64,000 bases of DNA. It comes from Sabulitectum sp964386635 (GTDB lineage: Bacteria > Fermentibacterota > Fermentibacteria > Fermentibacterales > JCC-6). The stretch covers positions 1 to 64,000 of the forward strand of contig CAYLRO010000007.1 of assembly GCA_964386635.1 (NCBI GenBank), in the 5' to 3' direction. A model generated the notes under the pieces. It did not search any database, was not told the origin of the DNA, and saw nothing but the letters and a program-made list of their open reading frames with translations. The position numbers and the translations under genes are program-made. This document shows, piece after piece, positions 1-8,118 of this stretch; the first letter of the stretch is position 1, and the number at the start of each line of letters is the position of its first letter.

Positions 1-173
1 GATGAATGCAGCACCATACAAATGCATGTGTCCGGTAAGTGCTTTGGTATGGGCATTTTCGTCACACAGAAGGGTTGCGTAGCAATTGCTGATTTTGTAT
101 TGTGCCCTTCTGCTGACAGCTCCCTGCGGGTTGCCTGCAGATTTAACTTCATTCAGAAGAGGGAGGGTTATTA
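1..173 (+). other. Window edge: unassigned leader, possible tail of an upstream gene
   Basis: Reading frame 1 is open from the first base to a TAA that overlaps the ATG of the next gene (positions 172-174), giving 57 codons rich in Cys. It could be the end of a gene that begins outside the window or a chance open frame; no family is recognisable. A clear ribosome-binding site, GGGAGGG at 161-167, belongs to the downstream lipoprotein gene. Confidence 0.2.
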
Positions 174-812
174 ATGACAGTAAAATTTTCCATCACTGCG
201 GTACTCCTTGTGCTGTTCCTTATGGTTTCAGCATGCGGAGGGGAACAGGCGGAAGAGGTTGTTGCAGACCGGACAGATGAAACTGCTGACGAGGCTGTTG
301 AAACAGCAGATGACTCAGGGGAAATAATGGAAGTTGAACCAGACGTTGTGGTTCCAGTTGAAGCCAGGGCTGAGGTTGAGTCCACAAATGGTGCCTATAC
401 GAGCCTTGAAGTCCCTGTAGACTGGTCAAACATCGGAGCCCAGCAGGCATTCGTGGAAAATTTCACCAATCGCAGTACATGCAGAATTTTCATTGCCAAC
501 TTTGATACAGATGAAAACCTGAATTCATTAGCCAGGGAGCCTGGGCAGGGAATAATAAAATTTACACTGAGCATGCCTCCGGACAGCGATCCTCTGGTTG
601 GCACATATGATCTTACCTGCACCGGAAGCGAGTTCACCGGTGAAGCCGGCGTCATGGTTACAGGAGGTTCAACAATTATGTTCTCCAGCTCTTCCATGAC
701 CGATGCCTTCCTGGAAATCACCTCAGTAACAGATGATATGGTTACAGGAACCTTCCAGGCACAGGACAACTGGACCACTATTTCCGGAGCCTTCCAGGCC
801 GAGATCAGGTAG
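174..812 (+). CDS. Small secreted lipoprotein of unknown function
   Basis: 212 residues. The N-terminus is a lipoprotein signal: hydrophobic stretch of residues 7-18 and lipobox VSAC with the acylated cysteine at Cys21. A low-complexity acidic segment rich in Glu, Asp, Ala and Val (about residues 22-65) works as a linker and is followed by a compact Thr/Ser-rich domain that looks all-beta. No catalytic motif is visible and no family is recognised. The start is supported by GGGAGGG seven bases upstream. It stands alone, closed by a strong terminator at 823-853. Export through Sec and anchoring in a membrane leaflet are inferred from the signal. Confidence 0.8.
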   Translation: MTVKFSITAVLLVLFLMVSACGGEQAEEVVADRTDETADEAVETADDSGEIMEVEPDVVVPVEARAEVESTNGAYTSLEVPVDWSNIGAQQAFVENFTNRSTCRIFIANFDTDENLNSLAREPGQGIIKFTLSMPPDSDPLVGTYDLTCTGSEFTGEAGVMVTGGSTIMFSSSSMTDAFLEITSVTDDMVTGTFQAQDNWTTISGAFQAEIR

Positions 813-822
813 CTGCTACTTG

Positions 823-853
823 AGGCAGCCGGTGAAAAACCGGCTGCCTTTTC
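823..853 (+). terminator. Rho-independent terminator after the lipoprotein gene
   Basis: A perfect 10-bp stem (AGGCAGCCGG at 823-832 with CCGGCTGCCT at 840-849) closes a TGAAAAA loop and runs into TTTTCC. The A-rich side before the 3' arm makes it weaker in the reverse direction. Confidence 0.9.
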
Positions 854-1080
854 CGTCATTCTGACTTTACACCATTTGCGCAGAGTCTTACTTCATACCA
901 TCCATGTACTGAGCTGGCAGAACCGGACATCAAATCAGCTGATTGAAGCAAGATCATTCGAAAATGTTTGATCTGCTTCATACAGAAAACCGATGTATAT
1001 TGTTCTATGGCATGCTTTCGGAAGTTTCCAGTGTAATGAAAGCTGGATTCCTGTTGCTTCCTGCAGATGGAAGGATCTTT

Positions 1081-1494
1081 ATGACTGTTCAAAACGGGCC
1101 TGTAGAAATTGACAAAGACATTGTATACAAGGAATTTGAAGGGATAAAAAGGTCAGAGAAGAAACCATCACTTACCCGCTGGCCTTTCATAGTTGCAGTA
1201 ATAGGAGTTGTACTTATTGCTGTGCTTCTTTTTATTAACCCTGAAAAGGGACGATACATTGACTCTCCTCCTCCTGGAGAACAGTTGGAGCGGGATTCAA
1301 TCTACTCCTGCGCAGGCAGAGTAGAACAGTACAGAGAAAGTTATGACTCGCTGCCGGGTCCAGCTGATATCTCGATGCCTTTAGGATTTACCTATGAAAA
1401 AGAAGATGAACTCACATGGTCCATAGAAACTGATGCAGGTTTGTACTACTCTTCCGATATTGATCTGGAAGCATTTGCCGGGGGAGAGTTGTGA
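1081..1494 (+). CDS. Small single-pass membrane protein linked to a pilin gene
   Basis: 137 residues from ATG 1081, which has GGAAGGA five bases upstream; an earlier in-frame ATG at 943 lacks a ribosome-binding site and would add an unlikely leader. The protein has a short charged N-terminus, one transmembrane helix (about residues 37-55, rich in Val, Ile and Leu), then about 80 polar residues with a Pro-rich turn and one cysteine. No family is recognised. Its stop overlaps the GTG start of the type IV pilin-like gene, so the two are translationally coupled. A role in assembling or modifying that pilin is inferred from context only. Confidence 0.75.
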   Translation: MTVQNGPVEIDKDIVYKEFEGIKRSEKKPSLTRWPFIVAVIGVVLIAVLLFINPEKGRYIDSPPPGEQLERDSIYSCAGRVEQYRESYDSLPGPADISMPLGFTYEKEDELTWSIETDAGLYYSSDIDLEAFAGGEL

Positions 1495-1889
1495 ACAGAA
1501 ACAATCATACCGGTTTCACTCTGATAGAACTGATGGTAGTTGTTGTTATCATCGGGATTCTTGCTGCAATTGCCATTCCGAAATTCCAGAATCTGGTTGC
1601 AAATGCGGAAAATGCCACATGCCGTTCCAACCTCAGATTAATCGCAGAGGCTATAAATCTCTATGCAGCTGAGCAGGGTGAATATCCCGGAGCTTTCCAG
1701 GGTCATATATGGAGAGAGTTGAGTTACATTGAGGATTACATTCAAACTAACCTGGCCTGCCCTGCTGAAGGGAACAGGTACAGGTTCAGAATAAACGGCG
1801 ACGAATACAATCTTGTTAGAGTAAGGGGCTGGAACGCAGACTGTGTAAGAAATCACGGAGAAATTGTTAACGATGTGTATCAGCCTTAG
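1491..1889 (+). CDS. Type IV pilin / pseudopilin (prepilin-type N-terminus)
   Basis: 132 residues from a GTG start overlapping the previous stop. Residues 7-13 carry the prepilin peptidase site and N-methylation motif (G|FTLIEL, with Glu at position +5), followed by the hydrophobic helix ending in AAIAIPKF. Four cysteines in the C-terminal head could form disulphides. Length and head size fit GspG/PilA-like major pilins or minor pseudopilins. Processing by a PilD-type peptidase and assembly by a type IV pilus or type II machinery are family knowledge; none of that machinery lies in this window, so the exact apparatus is unknown. Confidence 0.9.
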   Translation: MNRNNHTGFTLIELMVVVVIIGILAAIAIPKFQNLVANAENATCRSNLRLIAEAINLYAAEQGEYPGAFQGHIWRELSYIEDYIQTNLACPAEGNRYRFRINGDEYNLVRVRGWNADCVRNHGEIVNDVYQP

Positions 1890-1969
1890 GCATTGCTGTA
1901 ACAGGGATGATTCATGTCTTCCGGTGGAAACTGAAACAGGTTAAAACTTACTGCTGACAGGAGGTTCCA

Positions 1970-2398
1970 TTGTCACTGATACTTGTTTTGATCCTGTTCC
2001 AGGGAGAGCCTGCAGAGTTGCTGCCTTTGAACAAAGTACTTGAATTGAACGGTACCGTTCAGGTGGATGAACTCATTGAAAGCATGATTGAAGATTATCC
2101 TCTGGTGTTCACTGTGGAAAGTGTAACCAGAGAGCTCTCAATCCTGGGGTGGGCCTCAGAGAGGTATGACATTGAAGTGGGGGAAGTGCTCAAGGGTACT
2201 CTGAATATGGAAACAGTATTTGTCTATGTATTTCCAGTCGGACTTCATTCAAGGGACTTTTCAGCACTTACTCCCGGTTCCGGAGTAGTGGTCAGTGCGT
2301 ACAGAGACAGCGAGGGTACTGCCATGGAAGGTTTCAGCACCATGGAAGATGACTGGGTGATAGCTACTGTATATGTAGTGAATTCGGAGGACCCATGA
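1970..2398 (+). CDS. Secreted or membrane-tethered protein of unknown function
   Basis: 142 residues from a TTG start at 1970, chosen because AGGAGG lies at 1959-1964 with a 5-base gap and no ATG fits. The first 11 residues are hydrophobic (SLILVLILF) and may be a short signal or anchor. The remainder is acidic and beta-rich, with segments such as YDIEVGEVLKG and a region rich in aromatic and Val residues that resemble secreted proteins measuring carrier or extracellular functions in this lineage. No catalytic motif or named family is recognised. Separate from its neighbours by 80 and 193 bases. Confidence 0.65.
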   Translation: MSLILVLILFQGEPAELLPLNKVLELNGTVQVDELIESMIEDYPLVFTVESVTRELSILGWASERYDIEVGEVLKGTLNMETVFVYVFPVGLHSRDFSALTPGSGVVVSAYRDSEGTAMEGFSTMEDDWVIATVYVVNSEDP

Positions 2399-2591
2399 TT
2401 TTAGTGAGCCTGATTTCATCTTGCTTTTTCTCGATGCAGTAATCCTCTGATAATAGCTGGTGCGGTATAATCTTGATATATATTTATCTTAAGACACATT
2501 AACCCCTCCATCGAGCTGCAGATGGTGGTATTTATGTCTGAACAAATTGATCAATTGAATTGAGCAGGTTACTTACAGGGAGAGGTGTGAG

Positions 2592-5123
2592 ATGACAGGG
2601 TATTGCAGGCAAAGATGTTGGTGGTCTTCAAGAGGAGCAGCTGTATCTCTACTGCTGGTAATCCTGTTTGTCAGTGCATGCAATTCTGAAGAAGCGGTTG
2701 GTGACAGTTTTGCTGAAACTGACAATGTGCACATCATTTCCATTGATTTTGAAAACTTTATTAACGGCTTGCCTGAAGGTATGGAAGCAATTGTGTCTGC
2801 CACTACAGGTGATACTGAAGAAACAAATCTTATTGAGCAGGATTCAACTGTATTTCACTCCGGTTGCAGCAGCATGAGAATAACCGGTTCTGAAGAAACT
2901 GCGAACTGGCAGTGGGTCTCAGTACAGATCCCGGATGGGGTGAGGTGTGTTACTGTACGGTTTTTTGCCCGTGGTGAGAATCTGGCTCAGGAAGCTGATC
3001 AGTACAATAACTGTCATGCAGGTTTGTGGTATCAGGATATGATTGGAAATACAGGAAGCAAACTTGCCTGGTTTCCCATGGGAACTTCAGACTGGGAAGA
3101 ATACACTGTATCACTTGATGTTGAAGCAAACATGGCTGACAGCGTGAAATTCCTGATATTTTCTTCCATAAGCGGCAGCCTGTGGATAGACGATTTGACT
3201 GTTACCTGCAATGATGAATCAACCATGCCGCGAAGTGCGGAAATACCTGAAGCCTATTCAGAGTATATCAATGATCTCTCCAAAGTAACTTCATTCATGG
3301 AACTTGCCCCGGCAGGAACCGGTGAATGTCCCGTTACCATTTCATCAGATGAAGCTCTGGAAGACATTGAAATGCTTCGATATCTCTTTGAGAATGGATA
3401 CAGCGGCTATGAATACTGGCACAACAGGGGTGTTGACTTCGGCGGCGTTTATGAAAGGCTCATTGAGCTTGCTGAAGAGAACGAGGATGTGTCAGTCTTT
3501 GTTATGGAGGGGATTATTGCAGATGGTCTTTCCGGTATTCAGGATGGTCATCTTACTGTGTCAGGCCACTCAACCAGTCGATTTCTGAAAAGAAAAACTC
3601 CATACTTAACAGATGTTATCGTGGAGAGAGAATTGCTGGAAAATGGAGAAGCTGACCCTTCTGCAGATTATACAGTTGTACTTTCAGCTGTGGATACGGT
3701 GCATCCCGGGATGGTCTATGCGGGACCTGAGGATAAATTGTTCCCCATTTTCTCCCGTAGCGGTGTTGAGCAGTTTCTGCTTGGAGTGTTTTCCGATGAA
3801 ATTGAGTCCCGGGCTGTGTTTCCATTCCAGACCGGTTCGTCGGTTGCAGCTTCCATAGAACTTCCCCTGCACCAGTGCAGACTGAGAAGAACTGCTCTGC
3901 CTGGCGAAGAAAGTTTTTACAGAACAGAAGTTGATGGAATTGAGCTTGTTCGTATTGCAGACTTCGGTGCCGACAACCATGAACTGATGCTGGAGTTTGC
4001 TGAGAGCGGTTCCGACCTGGCTGACACCGATAAACTCATTGTTGACCTTATGGGGAATTCAGGCGGCTCCAGCAGATATGGCAAGGGCTTCATAGAGGGT
4101 TTGAACAGAGTGGCACATTGGAGAATGTATTACGCCATGCTCTGTTCACCTGCAACCATCGGATCTTATGCAGCTACCGAAACTGAAGATATGCCTGAGG
4201 AAGTTGCGGCATCAATTACTCGTATGCAGCAGTCTCTGGAACGATTGAGAGAAACCCCTGTAAGGTGCTGGCTTTATCTGAATGATGAGATCCGTTCAAG
4301 GGAGATGGGAGATTATCAGGGCCGTGCAGTTTTCCTGACAGACAGGTATGTGGCTTCTTCAGGTGAGGCACTGCTTGATTATTCGAAATCTGTACCAAAT
4401 GCTGTGCTGGTTGGTGAGAATTCCGCAGGGGTTGGTACATTCGGAGAAGTACGCCAATACTGGCTGCCCAACTCTCACATCAGTCTTTATCTGCCCAGTA
4501 AGCTTTTTCTTGCACCGGGATTTGAAGAAGGAGTAGGCTATCTGCCGGATTACTGGCTGGATTCTCCGGATCCTGTTGCCGAGGTTGCCAGGTGGCTTAA
4601 CAATCCCGATTCCTACCAGTTTGTGTTCCCTCCACCACCGGTTCTGCACCACATGGGCTTTGAGGAGTTTCCCCATGATTTGCCTCTGCATATGGAGGTT
4701 AGGTGGGGTGCAACATCGGGAACCGGGCAACAGCACTCAGACATTTCTCGTGACAGTGAGATCAAAACAGAGGGCAGCAGCAGCCTTCGATTGGAAGGAA
4801 CCTCTGAAACAGACATCTGGAACAGTCTGTACGCGAGTGTTCCTCAGGGAATAGAGGTTCTTAACGTTACATACGATGTTCGGGGAGAGAACATACAATG
4901 TGAAGGAAACCAGTTTGACAACTGCTATGTGGGTTTCATTTACATTGATTCCAACAGCAGAAAGCAGTTTGAAATAAACAGATACAGTGACAGTTTCCAC
5001 TGGCACCAGGACAGTCTTCAGCTGAATATCGAGGAGCTGAACGCATCAGGCATTGAGTTCTGCATTTTCCTGAGCAAATCAGGAAAGCTGTGGGTTGATA
5101 ACGTGCAATTCATGGAGATATAG
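2592..5123 (+). CDS. S41-family peptidase lipoprotein with two flanking jelly-roll-like domains
   Basis: 843 residues. A lipoprotein signal ends in VSAC (Cys30). The centre (about 245-650) is a C-terminal-processing/tricorn-type S41 peptidase: IQDGH motif, VDLMGNSGGS, the nucleophile segment YVASSGE with Ser589, and VLVGENSAGVG. No PDZ domain is obvious. The N-terminal (about 48-205) and C-terminal (about 685-843) domains are related to each other: both have a GxSSMR/SSSLRL-type strand, a RGEN motif, a NxxCxxGxxY segment and end with LWIDD/LWVDN, like carbohydrate-binding or jelly-roll modules. Likely an envelope-bound protease acting on exported proteins. GGGAGAGG upstream supports ATG 2592. 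The 193-base region before it carries TATAAT (2465-2470) and a 12-bp palindrome AATTGATCAATT (2545-2556), both of unproven role. Confidence 0.88.
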   Translation: MTGYCRQRCWWSSRGAAVSLLLVILFVSACNSEEAVGDSFAETDNVHIISIDFENFINGLPEGMEAIVSATTGDTEETNLIEQDSTVFHSGCSSMRITGSEETANWQWVSVQIPDGVRCVTVRFFARGENLAQEADQYNNCHAGLWYQDMIGNTGSKLAWFPMGTSDWEEYTVSLDVEANMADSVKFLIFSSISGSLWIDDLTVTCNDESTMPRSAEIPEAYSEYINDLSKVTSFMELAPAGTGECPVTISSDEALEDIEMLRYLFENGYSGYEYWHNRGVDFGGVYERLIELAEENEDVSVFVMEGIIADGLSGIQDGHLTVSGHSTSRFLKRKTPYLTDVIVERELLENGEADPSADYTVVLSAVDTVHPGMVYAGPEDKLFPIFSRSGVEQFLLGVFSDEIESRAVFPFQTGSSVAASIELPLHQCRLRRTALPGEESFYRTEVDGIELVRIADFGADNHELMLEFAESGSDLADTDKLIVDLMGNSGGSSRYGKGFIEGLNRVAHWRMYYAMLCSPATIGSYAATETEDMPEEVAASITRMQQSLERLRETPVRCWLYLNDEIRSREMGDYQGRAVFLTDRYVASSGEALLDYSKSVPNAVLVGENSAGVGTFGEVRQYWLPNSHISLYLPSKLFLAPGFEEGVGYLPDYWLDSPDPVAEVARWLNNPDSYQFVFPPPPVLHHMGFEEFPHDLPLHMEVRWGATSGTGQQHSDISRDSEIKTEGSSSLRLEGTSETDIWNSLYASVPQGIEVLNVTYDVRGENIQCEGNQFDNCYVGFIYIDSNSRKQFEINRYSDSFHWHQDSLQLNIEELNASGIEFCIFLSKSGKLWVDNVQFMEI

Positions 5124-5215
5124 CAGCTGGTGATCAAAAGTTCTGCGTACCGCAAGGTAAGTTTTTATCTTTAAGTACAGAGTGTTTGTCAGTGAATTCA
5201 GTGAAAAGGGGAGAA

Positions 5216-5788
5216 ATGAAAGAACCCGCCAGTGAGGAGCTTGATATGGTCCGTGAGTGTCTTGCAGATGGCCGCAGGATCCAGGCGATCAAGATTTACA
5301 GGGGGGCTACAGGCCAGGGGTTGAAGGAATCCAAGCAGTACATTGAATCCATGATCGTCACGCTGCTGGAACAGGAACCGTTTAAATACGAGAAGCTTGC
5401 GCACTCTAAAGCGGGATGCATGTCGGTGTTCATTATAGGGGCTGGAGTTACTGCTCTGATGATGATGCCGCTGGCATACGGATGCTCTACCGGGTCAGCA
5501 TCCCTTCATGATAGCCGGGTTCAGGCAGTTGAGGTCGTTAATGCGGATACCCCTGAGATCATCCGTATCCTTGAGACTGAAAACATTGCATCAGTCAGCA
5601 CTGCTCATTCACAGGTTATCCATATTCAGCTTGAAGACGGAACACGATTCCAGGGTTACTACGATCACCGTGAAGCGGGAGAGTATTCGGAAATACCTCA
5701 TCTTTTCGACATACTCAACCTTGTAATTCACATAAGAGAACAGCGGGAAAAGTCTGAATCTCTGGACTGGGAAATTGTGTGCGAGTAA
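5216..5788 (+). CDS. Membrane protein with ribosomal L7/L12 C-terminal-like domain
   Basis: 190 residues from ATG 5216 (AGGGGAG just upstream; a TTG ten codons earlier has no ribosome-binding site). Residues about 8-50 match the L7/L12 C-terminal fold: AIKIYRGATGQGLKESKQYIE corresponds to the ribosomal protein's helix-turn that binds translation factors. A transmembrane or lipidated segment follows (about 70-92, hydrophobic with Cys), then a 95-residue polar domain with no recognised family. Known L7/L12-like membrane proteins of bacteria have no established role; it is not the ribosomal stalk protein, since it lacks the dimerisation domain and has a membrane helix. Confidence 0.75.
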   Translation: MKEPASEELDMVRECLADGRRIQAIKIYRGATGQGLKESKQYIESMIVTLLEQEPFKYEKLAHSKAGCMSVFIIGAGVTALMMMPLAYGCSTGSASLHDSRVQAVEVVNADTPEIIRILETENIASVSTAHSQVIHIQLEDGTRFQGYYDHREAGEYSEIPHLFDILNLVIHIREQREKSESLDWEIVCE

Positions 5789-5846
5789 ACCTGATTGAAG
5801 CAAGAACTCTTGAGTGCATCAGAGTTCCGTTTATGGGAAAGGTACA

Positions 5847-6371
5847 ATGACATACAGGGAAATACTTGAATTTCATGGACATGAATGTCCGGGAATAGCA
5901 ATAGGCTATCGGATGGCGAAAACAGCACTTGATGTTCTTTCAGAGATAAGGTCTGGAGACGAGGAACTGGTTGCCATTGTAGAGAACGATGCCTGCGGGG
6001 TGGATGCAGTTCAATGTCTGACAGGGTGTACCTTCGGCAAGGGTAATCTCATCTTCCGCGATTACGGCAAACAGGTGTATACACTCTACTCACGGTTTTC
6101 AGGAGAGGGGGTTCGTATATCATTTCACAGAGATAACGTGCCGCCAGATGTTCGTGAGAACCGTGATGATTTCATCTGCTGGATACTTGAATCACCCTGG
6201 GAGAAGATGCTGACAGTTGAGAGGGTTTCAATAGATGAACCTCCAATGGCAGTTATAAGAAGCAATGTTAAGTGCTCCAGGTGCGGTGAGGATGTAATGG
6301 AGTCCAGAGTAAAACAGTTGAATGGAATCCCTTTCTGTATCCCATGCTCAAAGGCAGATGATCAGGCTTAA
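5847..6371 (+). CDS. FmdE-like protein with C-terminal zinc ribbon
   Basis: 174 residues from ATG 5847 (GGGAAAGG upstream); an in-frame ATG 33 bases earlier looks untranslated. The N-terminal domain has the FmdE signature: FHGHECPG near residues 10-17, then ENDACGVDAVQ and TGCTFGKGN. The C-terminus is a zinc ribbon with CSRCG and CIPC. FmdE proteins were named for formylmethanofuran dehydrogenase of methanogens, but bacterial members occur without that pathway and may be molybdenum-cofactor or metal related. No dehydrogenase subunits are nearby. Its stop overlaps a small minus-strand ORF. Confidence 0.9.
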   Translation: MTYREILEFHGHECPGIAIGYRMAKTALDVLSEIRSGDEELVAIVENDACGVDAVQCLTGCTFGKGNLIFRDYGKQVYTLYSRFSGEGVRISFHRDNVPPDVRENRDDFICWILESPWEKMLTVERVSIDEPPMAVIRSNVKCSRCGEDVMESRVKQLNGIPFCIPCSKADDQA

Positions 6372-6490
6372 TACGTTTCCATCAATTCTTTCTGATCAGT
6401 GACATCCACAAAGAAAGCGGCACCTGTATCTCCGCTGGCGAAGCTGGTCAGCAGAAGAAGTGCTTCAGTTATGATCAAGTACCATTCCAT
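6368..6490 (-). CDS. Small hydrophobic ORF, 40 residues, convergent to the FmdE gene
   Basis: On the minus strand ATG at 6490 is preceded by AGGAAGG at an ideal 5-6 base spacing and runs 40 codons to TAA 6370-6368. The peptide starts MEWYLIITEALLLLTSFASG, a signal-peptide-like hydrophobic core with a possible cleavage site after FAS, followed by about 20 polar residues. It may be a true small secreted or membrane peptide, or the surviving start of a truncated secreted protein. No family can be assigned. It fills most of the 305-base gap after the FmdE gene. Confidence 0.4.
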   Translation of the reverse strand: MEWYLIITEALLLLTSFASGDTGAAFFVDVTDQKELMETY

Positions 6491-6537
6491 GTATACCTTC
6501 CTATAGTAACTCTTAAGGTCTGTGAAAGAGTAAATAA

Positions 6538-6571
6538 TTGACATAAAGACTGAATACTAATATATAGTATT
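6538..6571 (+). promoter_or_regulatory. Sigma-70-type promoter with operator-like inverted repeat
   Basis: Perfect -35 box TTGACA (6538-6543), 17-base spacer, -10 TATATA (6561-6566). A perfect inverted repeat AATACTA / TAGTATT (6553-6559 and 6565-6571) brackets the -10 box. Points to the propeller lipoprotein gene at 6677, leaving about 100 bases of leader. A repressor site is an inference from the position of the repeat. Confidence 0.65.
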
Positions 6572-6676
6572 GGTACATATGTTATAGGCAGGGAGTAGCA
6601 TGTTAAATACAGATAGGAAATGCATAATAGAAGCATAATTACACGAAAGATCATGACGCGTTAAGACAGGTGTACA

Positions 6677-7804
6677 ATGACTCTGAAAAGCAAATATCTA
6701 TCAAATATTATCAATCAAATAATTGTGATTTTTCTATTGCTGTTTGGATGCAGCGAGCCTCCTGCACATGAGGAAAATATGCCGGATAGCCTTCCATGTG
6801 ATACACTTACAACAACATTTTGTGTCGGTGAGGAGATGGGTGATTCCACCAGCATGTTCTGGTCCATCGCTTCAGCAGATATAGATGATCAGGGCAGAAT
6901 CTTTGTTCTGGATAATATTGAGTGCAGTGTAAGAGCTTATGATCTCCAGGGTAATTACCTGCAGCACGTAACCAGAAGAGGTCCCGGTCCTGGAGAATTG
7001 CTGTATCCCAGATCCCTGACTGTTATGCATGATGGAGGTATTCTTATATGTGCCTCCAGCAAGGGTGGGTATGTGATCTTTGATGACTCTCTGAAGCTTG
7101 AGCGAGAGATTGATCTTTGGGCAGACAACAGCCCCTATCATGTATCTCCATTGACCTGCACCAGTATTGTGGCAAGCAGGCGCGATGGGTGCAGTGAACT
7201 TGAAATGGAATGGCATACAGTAGCGATCTATGATATTGATACTGCGGAGTATGAGATTCTTCTGTATAAGGATTCTCTCTTCATATCGGATTGCGAATGG
7301 GATGCTAATCCCTCAAGGGCGCTGCTGTTTTGTGACGCAAAGCGTCTTGAAAGTTATGGAGACGGACACGGTCATGTTTACGTTGCACCAGTGGACACTC
7401 TTGATTACAGAATCTTCGGCTGGGATTCCCTTGGTAATCAGATTCTCTGCATAGAGAGAGACATTGAGCCTGTTGAGAAACTGCCTGAGGAAATCGCGAA
7501 CGAGGTTGCATTCATGGAAGCGGCTAACCGGCAGTCTTACAGGATACCATTTGAAGCAAAGCCTTTTCAGCACAGGTTTATGATTGCAGATGTGGGTATT
7601 GGGCCTGACGGGAACTTGTGGGCCAGAAGAGGTACCCGTCTTGATTTGTATTTTGATGTTTACGATTTAGACGGTAATCTGCTGAGCCATGCAATATATC
7701 CCGTGGAGAGTTACAGCTGGAAAACCGAAACTACACCGTACGGTATTCTTGCCTGGGAGCTGGATCCGCTGGAAGGCTATCAGAAACTTTACTTCCTTGA
7801 GTAG
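6677..7804 (+). CDS. 6-bladed beta-propeller lipoprotein
   Basis: 375 residues. A lipoprotein signal ends at LLLFGC (Cys25). The body shows NHL-like blade repeats: DDQGRIFVLDN followed by RAYDLQGNYLQHV and the RGPGPGE turn, then repeated segments such as DGGILIC and GPDGNLWARRG. This matches the secreted 6-bladed propeller family common in Bacteroidota-like genomes, usually of unknown ligand. AGGTG precedes ATG 6677 and the promoter at 6538-6566 fits. It appears monocistronic. Function beyond a surface or periplasmic binding scaffold cannot be stated. Confidence 0.82.
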   Translation: MTLKSKYLSNIINQIIVIFLLLFGCSEPPAHEENMPDSLPCDTLTTTFCVGEEMGDSTSMFWSIASADIDDQGRIFVLDNIECSVRAYDLQGNYLQHVTRRGPGPGELLYPRSLTVMHDGGILICASSKGGYVIFDDSLKLEREIDLWADNSPYHVSPLTCTSIVASRRDGCSELEMEWHTVAIYDIDTAEYEILLYKDSLFISDCEWDANPSRALLFCDAKRLESYGDGHGHVYVAPVDTLDYRIFGWDSLGNQILCIERDIEPVEKLPEEIANEVAFMEAANRQSYRIPFEAKPFQHRFMIADVGIGPDGNLWARRGTRLDLYFDVYDLDGNLLSHAIYPVESYSWKTETTPYGILAWELDPLEGYQKLYFLE

Positions 7805-8118
7805 TCCATATACTGATGCTGCGAAATGAACTCAGGTCTGCTGGGATGCGGGGATGGCAGTGTTTCTCTCGAAGTGGAGTCCGGAGGCTATCGAGTATTC
7901 GGGATAGGCATTGTTAATCGAATTGCTGCAGCGGAGCTTTTCAGCTTGTCAAACTGGTTAACGGAAAATACTGTTTTGCATACCGGTCAAAACTCCTATA
8001 TTGAATAATGTTCCTGAGAGATCAGAGATGATATAGAGGATTTCTCTGGAGGCTGGTAATGGAAGTGAACGGTGGGGTTACCTGAAAACCCGTGAATCGT
8101 GGAGAGTCAGGGTTGTAA
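7805..8118 (+). other. Intergenic region, 314 bases, no convincing gene
   Basis: A 60-codon open frame (7826-8008) has no ribosome-binding site and no family-like features, so it is not called. A weak promoter-like pair, TTGCAT at 7976-7981 and TATTGA at 7999-8004 with a 17-base gap, could serve the downstream glycosylase gene. No terminator hairpin was found after the propeller gene. Confidence 0.4.

Noticed and set aside
395..859. 154-codon minus-strand ORF opposite the first lipoprotein
   Set aside because: Overlaps a well-supported lipoprotein gene and crosses its terminator.
938..5805. 15-base repeat CTGATTGAAGCAAGA in two intergenic regions (near 940 and 5791)
   Set aside because: One or two pairs of identical 15-mers are expected by chance in 64 kb, and the surroundings do not match.
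7826..8008. 60-codon ORF in the gap before the glycosylase gene
   Set aside because: No ribosome-binding site, no signal or motif; treated as intergenic.
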